From NCBI RefSeq assembly GCF_050320395.1, contig NZ_CP144459.1, positions 2,294,001-2,358,000 of the forward strand: a DNA stretch of 64,000 nt, in the 5' to 3' direction. Under the pieces are notes generated by a model. That model had not been told where the DNA came from, did no database searches, and worked only from the letters and a program-made list of their open reading frames with translations. The translations under genes and the position numbers were made by a program. This document shows, piece by piece, positions 61,015 to 64,000 of the stretch (position 1 is the first letter of the stretch; each line of letters begins with the position of its first letter). Origin of the DNA: Treponema_C sp050320395. Its GTDB lineage: Bacteria > Spirochaetota > Spirochaetia > Treponematales > Treponemataceae.

Positions 61015-62052
61015 CTACAACAGCGTAATGCCGCGCGCTTTACAGTCCCTTATAACCGCTTCGGGCCATGAGCTTACCTGCACTTCGCCGATGTGCGCTT
61101 TGCGCAAAAAGTACATACAAAGGCGCGATTGACCGATGCCGCCGCCGCAGGACAGGGGAAGTTCTCCCGCCAAAAGGCGTGAATGGAAATACAGTTCTTT
61201 ACGTTCCGTACAGCCGCGCTGTTGAAGCTGTAAAAGCAGGGTTTCAGGCGACACGCGGATTCCCATCGAAGACAGTTCCAAGGCGGTGTGTAAAACGGGA
61301 TTCCACACTAAAAGGTCGCCGTTAAGGCCGTGCCTTCCCTCTCCCGTTTCGGTAATCCAATCGTCATAGTCCGGAGCGCGTCCGTCGTGAGGCTTACCGT
61401 CGGCCAAGGGATAGCCTATACCGACGATAAAAACCGCACCGTATTCTTTACACGCTTCGTATTCGCGCTCTTTGGCACTGAGATTCGGCATGCGTTTTTG
61501 TAAATCTTCGGCAAAAAGAAAGGTGATTTTTTCGGGCAGAACGGGCGTAATGGCCGGAAACCGGTCGTAGATATAAAATTCGGTTCGTTTAAGACAGCGG
61601 TAGATTTTTTTTACCGTGTCCTGCAAAAAAGACACTGTGCGGTCTTCTTTTGCGATAACCGCTTCCCAGTCCCACTGGTCTACATAGAGGGAGTGAATCG
61701 GGTCAAGTTCTTCGCACGCGCGGATGGCATTCATATCGGTGTAAATGCCGAAACCCGTTTGCAGTTTCATTTCGGCAAGTTTTATGCGCTTCCATTTTGC
61801 AAGCGAGTGTACGATTTCCATATTTGCATTGTCCATATCCTGCACGGTAAACGATACCGGTTTTTCAACGCCGCTTAAATCGTCGTTTAAGCCCGTACCC
61901 GACTGTACAAAAAGCGGGGCCGTAACGCGGGTTAAATTCAATTCGGTGGAAAGAGCAAGCTGAAAAAAATCTTTAATCATTACAATGGCGTGTTCCGTTT
62001 CATGTACGGAAAGCAAAGCCTTATAATCCGCCGGCAAAGACAATGAACTCAT
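61015..62052 (-). CDS. asnA: Aspartate-ammonia ligase (asparagine synthetase A)
   Basis: A 345-residue ammonia-dependent asparagine synthetase related to class II aspartyl-tRNA synthetases. Seen are APLFVQSGTGLNDDLSG, SLAKWKRIKLAEM, the LYVDQWDWEAVI region, and GLNGDLLVWNPVL. The ending SCGGGIGQSRLCMYFLRKAH is the ATP-binding motif 3. It is upstream of grpE on the same strand, 108 bases away, with a separate promoter likely for grpE. Confidence 0.96.
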   Translation of the reverse strand: MSSLSLPADYKALLSVHETEHAIVMIKDFFQLALSTELNLTRVTAPLFVQSGTGLNDDLSGVEKPVSFTVQDMDNANMEIVHSLAKWKRIKLAEMKLQTGFGIYTDMNAIRACEELDPIHSLYVDQWDWEAVIAKEDRTVSFLQDTVKKIYRCLKRTEFYIYDRFPAITPVLPEKITFLFAEDLQKRMPNLSAKEREYEACKEYGAVFIVGIGYPLADGKPHDGRAPDYDDWITETGEGRHGLNGDLLVWNPVLHTALELSSMGIRVSPETLLLQLQQRGCTERKELYFHSRLLAGELPLSCGGGIGQSRLCMYFLRKAHIGEVQVSSWPEAVIRDCKARGITLL

Positions 62053-62240
62053 ACAAATCTCCCAAAGGGTTATCGAAAGCCGCTAAAAGCTAACCGAGTT
62101 TTTAGAGGTGCCTCATTCTATAATAGGCAGGGCGGACTTGTCCAGTGTCGGCCCGTATCCGCCCGGCGCATCATTTTTACCCGATAATACAAATTCGCCT
62201 TAATAATATAAAAAAACTGTTTTTTTTAAGAAAAACGAGC

Positions 62241-62246
62241 TATAAT
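62241..62246 (+). promoter_or_regulatory. -10 element placed for a nearly leaderless transcript
   Basis: TATAAT ends seven bases before the ATG at 62254, so transcription would start at or next to the start codon. No ribosome-binding site is present in the last 12 bases before the ATG. The -35 position is a T-run and not a good box. Confidence 0.4.
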
Positions 62247-62253
62247 TATATAT

Positions 62254-63039
62254 ATGCGTAGATATATTTTTATTATTTTATTGTCCGTATGGACATGCGT
62301 TCTGTTTGCGCAAACGGAACAGGAAGAACGGGAGGCAAAACGCATTGCCGATGCACAGGCTCTGTACAACTCGGTTTACCGTGTAGATTTACGCAATTTT
62401 TCGGGCAGCGTTTTTCTCGGCCCCGCATTAAACATCTTCGGAAGCGCAGCGGCAAATCTTCATTACGGCCAAAATAAAACTCACTCAAGCGTGGGCGTTA
62501 TCAGCGGCCTTGATGCGGGTTTTACGCATCCGTATATTATGGTGAAGCTGGGCATGAAATTCACATGGCTTACCGCCGCACTTTCGGCAGAGGATCTTTC
62601 ATGGGTATTTGCTTCCCGTCTCGGCATAGGTTCAAAGGCGGCAGGTATTCCCTTGCTCTTCAGTGTCGGATATACGGAATTAAACTATTATGCTAAAAAC
62701 GGCGGACAAGTTACTTCCGTGTTCTACGACCGTATAAAAACTCCTTCGGTGGGGTTCGGAACCGAAAACTGGGAAGTATATAAAAAGCTTGATATAACCG
62801 TACGCTTTGAGTGGCTGCCCGTATCCGTTGCAAGTCCCTATATGAACTTCGGTATGAACTTCAACACGGGAGCACGTTATAAAATATGGAATAACGATAT
62901 CATCTCCGTTCTGGCGGGAGCCGATGTCGATACCTATATATTTACGACAGTCGATAAAAACCGAAAAACATATGCGGACTGGAATATCATTCCCGCCGCT
63001 TATTTAAGCGTCGCGTTTAAAGGTTCCGCACCGAAATAA
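62254..63039 (+). CDS. Exported protein, probably beta-barrel, unknown function
   Basis: A 261-residue protein with a signal peptide (RRYIFIILLSVWTCVLFAQ, cleaved about residue 20). The mature part alternates polar and aromatic residues in short strands (NFSGSVFLGPALNIFGSAAA, YIMVKLGMKFTWLTAALS, PYMNFGMNFNTGARYKIW), as in outer-membrane beta-barrels. It ends in a polar-hydrophobic strand (AAYLSVAFKGSAPK), though without a C-terminal Phe. No family is recognised. Twenty-five bases separate it from the lipoprotein gene, so the two are likely cotranscribed surface proteins. Confidence 0.55.
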   Translation: MRRYIFIILLSVWTCVLFAQTEQEEREAKRIADAQALYNSVYRVDLRNFSGSVFLGPALNIFGSAAANLHYGQNKTHSSVGVISGLDAGFTHPYIMVKLGMKFTWLTAALSAEDLSWVFASRLGIGSKAAGIPLLFSVGYTELNYYAKNGGQVTSVFYDRIKTPSVGFGTENWEVYKKLDITVRFEWLPVSVASPYMNFGMNFNTGARYKIWNNDIISVLAGADVDTYIFTTVDKNRKTYADWNIIPAAYLSVAFKGSAPK

Positions 63040-63064
63040 GCGGCGCATCCTAAGGAGGTTAGAT

Positions 63065-64000
63065 ATGAAACGGCTATTACCGATATTTATTATATCCTTT
63101 TTTTTCCATACGGCATGCAATGTTTCCACCAATTTGGACGTACAGGAAACCGTCTTTACACCCCGCGACTCCATTATGATATCCCAGGAAGCAACGGGCC
63201 GCGGTTTTACAAACGGAACGGCAATATCTCTTTTGAGCATAGCTCAATCGGGATGGAGCGACTGGGAAACAATCACGATAGAAAATCTTGAAGAAAAAGA
63301 GGTTCATATACGCACGTTACCGGAATTACCCGGCGGCAGTCTCTTTAATATTGATACGAGCAGCACAAAAAAGATTTTAAATCCGTATGAGCGAACCTCT
63401 TTTAAAGTACGCTACAGCTTGAACAAAGCCGGGAGCATAATGACCGACATAAACGTCAAATATTCGGTCGACAAAAGAAAGAGGAATTTTAATCTGAAAC
63501 TCATCGGCAGTTTAAGCGGCATTCAAGTGCTTGAAATCGAAGAGGGACAGCCCGATGTACTTTTGGCCGAAGACGGTATCGCTTCCGATTTCGGCTATTC
63601 TCCGCACAGCGATGTTACAAAAACGTTCAGAATAAAAAACAACAGTAAGAGCCGCGTGGAAATCCGAAATACGGTTTTGGATGCCGATGCGCGTTCCGCC
63701 GGCTTTTATATGCCCGCAGCAAATGTAAGCGGATTTATAAATCCCGGTGAATTTTTGGAATTTATCGTAACGCTTCCCGACCAGAAGATGGCCGAATACG
63801 GAACGGGCTTTATAGAAATTACACACAGTTTAAGCCAAACGCCCTATAAGGCGGGTTTGTGTGGAGGCGGCAAAACCATACCCCTTACCGTTGTGCGTAA
63901 AGAAAACGGTAAGGATATTCCCGCCGTCGTTCCCTATAAGCTTACAAAAAACTGTCTCGATTTTGAATATAACTCCTCGGCCGAAGAAAAACATCTTGCC
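63065..64000 (+). CDS. Lipoprotein with Ig/ASH-like repeats (partial, runs off the right edge)
   Basis: An open frame of 312 codons reaches the window end without a stop, so the gene is incomplete. AAGGAGG lies directly before ATG 63065. The signal peptide MKRLLPIFIISFFFHTAC ends in a lipobox with Cys18. The rest is rich in beta strands with repeated spacing (WETITIENLEEKEVHIRTLP, KTFRIKNNSKSRVEIRNTVL, NPGEFLEFIVTLPDQK). These resemble 'choice-of-anchor'/ASH-type Ig folds seen in large surface lipoproteins. A surface role is inferred; no exact family is known. Confidence 0.7.
   Translation, partial: MKRLLPIFIISFFFHTACNVSTNLDVQETVFTPRDSIMISQEATGRGFTNGTAISLLSIAQSGWSDWETITIENLEEKEVHIRTLPELPGGSLFNIDTSSTKKILNPYERTSFKVRYSLNKAGSIMTDINVKYSVDKRKRNFNLKLIGSLSGIQVLEIEEGQPDVLLAEDGIASDFGYSPHSDVTKTFRIKNNSKSRVEIRNTVLDADARSAGFYMPAANVSGFINPGEFLEFIVTLPDQKMAEYGTGFIEITHSLSQTPYKAGLCGGGKTIPLTVVRKENGKDIPAVVPYKLTKNCLDFEYNSSAEEKHLA

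Noticed and set aside
62053..62253. T-box or other amino-acid leader in front of asnA
   Set aside because: No T-box sequence, specifier loop or terminator was found in the short leader.

Overview
The window looks like a piece of a host-associated Treponema chromosome; the species cannot be named from the sequence. The evidence is the spirochaete order tRNA-Thr, rpmG, tRNA-Trp, secE, nusG, rplKAJL, rpoBC, rpsLG; an RpoB with Asn at the site linked to natural rifampicin resistance in spirochaetes; an EF-G of the spirochaete/mitochondrial EFG1 type; spirochaetal lipoproteins; a PFK of the 'GGDGT / PKT' type; and flagellar chaperones. No prophage, insertion sequence or CRISPR array was found. No gene-free stretch exceeds 300 bases apart from 45772-46252, which holds a decayed vapBC pair.

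Layout. 1-5509 (+): end of a URO-D-like protein, a sugar ABC importer (binding lipoprotein and two permeases), a GntR regulator and a cysteine desulfidase-family enzyme. 5611-13033: phosphofructokinase (-), then EF-G, a small P-loop ATPase, an NFACT/RqcH protein and a MATE exporter (+). 13138-16009 (-): M20 peptidase with two membrane proteins (one DUF5058) behind a structured leader. 16204-20447: RidA, a LolA-like secreted protein, a purine permease and a cytoplasmic chemoreceptor with a CZB zinc domain. 20620-21289 (-): a HigBA toxin-antitoxin pair with its own consensus promoter and operator, lying between two identical 69-bp copies of the rpsG terminator region. 21477-33912 (-): the translation/transcription block, including two tRNA genes, rpmG and secE. 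34206-37597 (+): clpS-clpA-aat, a complete bacterial N-degron module.

37683-45771 (-) is the most unusual locus. An ene-reductase-type flavoprotein, a CooC-like nickel ATPase, two 2-hydroxyacyl-CoA-dehydratase-type subunits, their ATP-dependent activase, a 53-residue membrane peptide and a protein resembling the A-cluster region of acetyl-CoA synthase form one tightly coupled operon. It ends in the remains of a flavodoxin gene. No CoA-transferase, Etf, CO dehydrogenase or acyl-CoA dehydrogenase is nearby, so no textbook pathway explains it. It is the best candidate here for an undescribed system.

46253-50654 (-): ftsH followed by an orphan RbsC-type permease and a family-1 glycosidase. 50797-56039: an N-acyl-D-amino-acid deacylase, GntP-type permease and D-serine dehydratase (-), with a divergent XRE-cupin regulator; it is visibly more AT-rich than its surroundings. 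56124-57039 (+): FliS and a FlgN-like chaperone. 57047-62052 (-): dnaJ, dnaK, grpE, asnA. 62254-64000 (+): a secreted, probably barrel-forming protein and a lipoprotein that runs off the right edge.

Start codons were moved inward from the longest possible frame wherever a ribosome-binding site or family alignment argued for it. Family assignments come from reading motifs by eye, without database searches.
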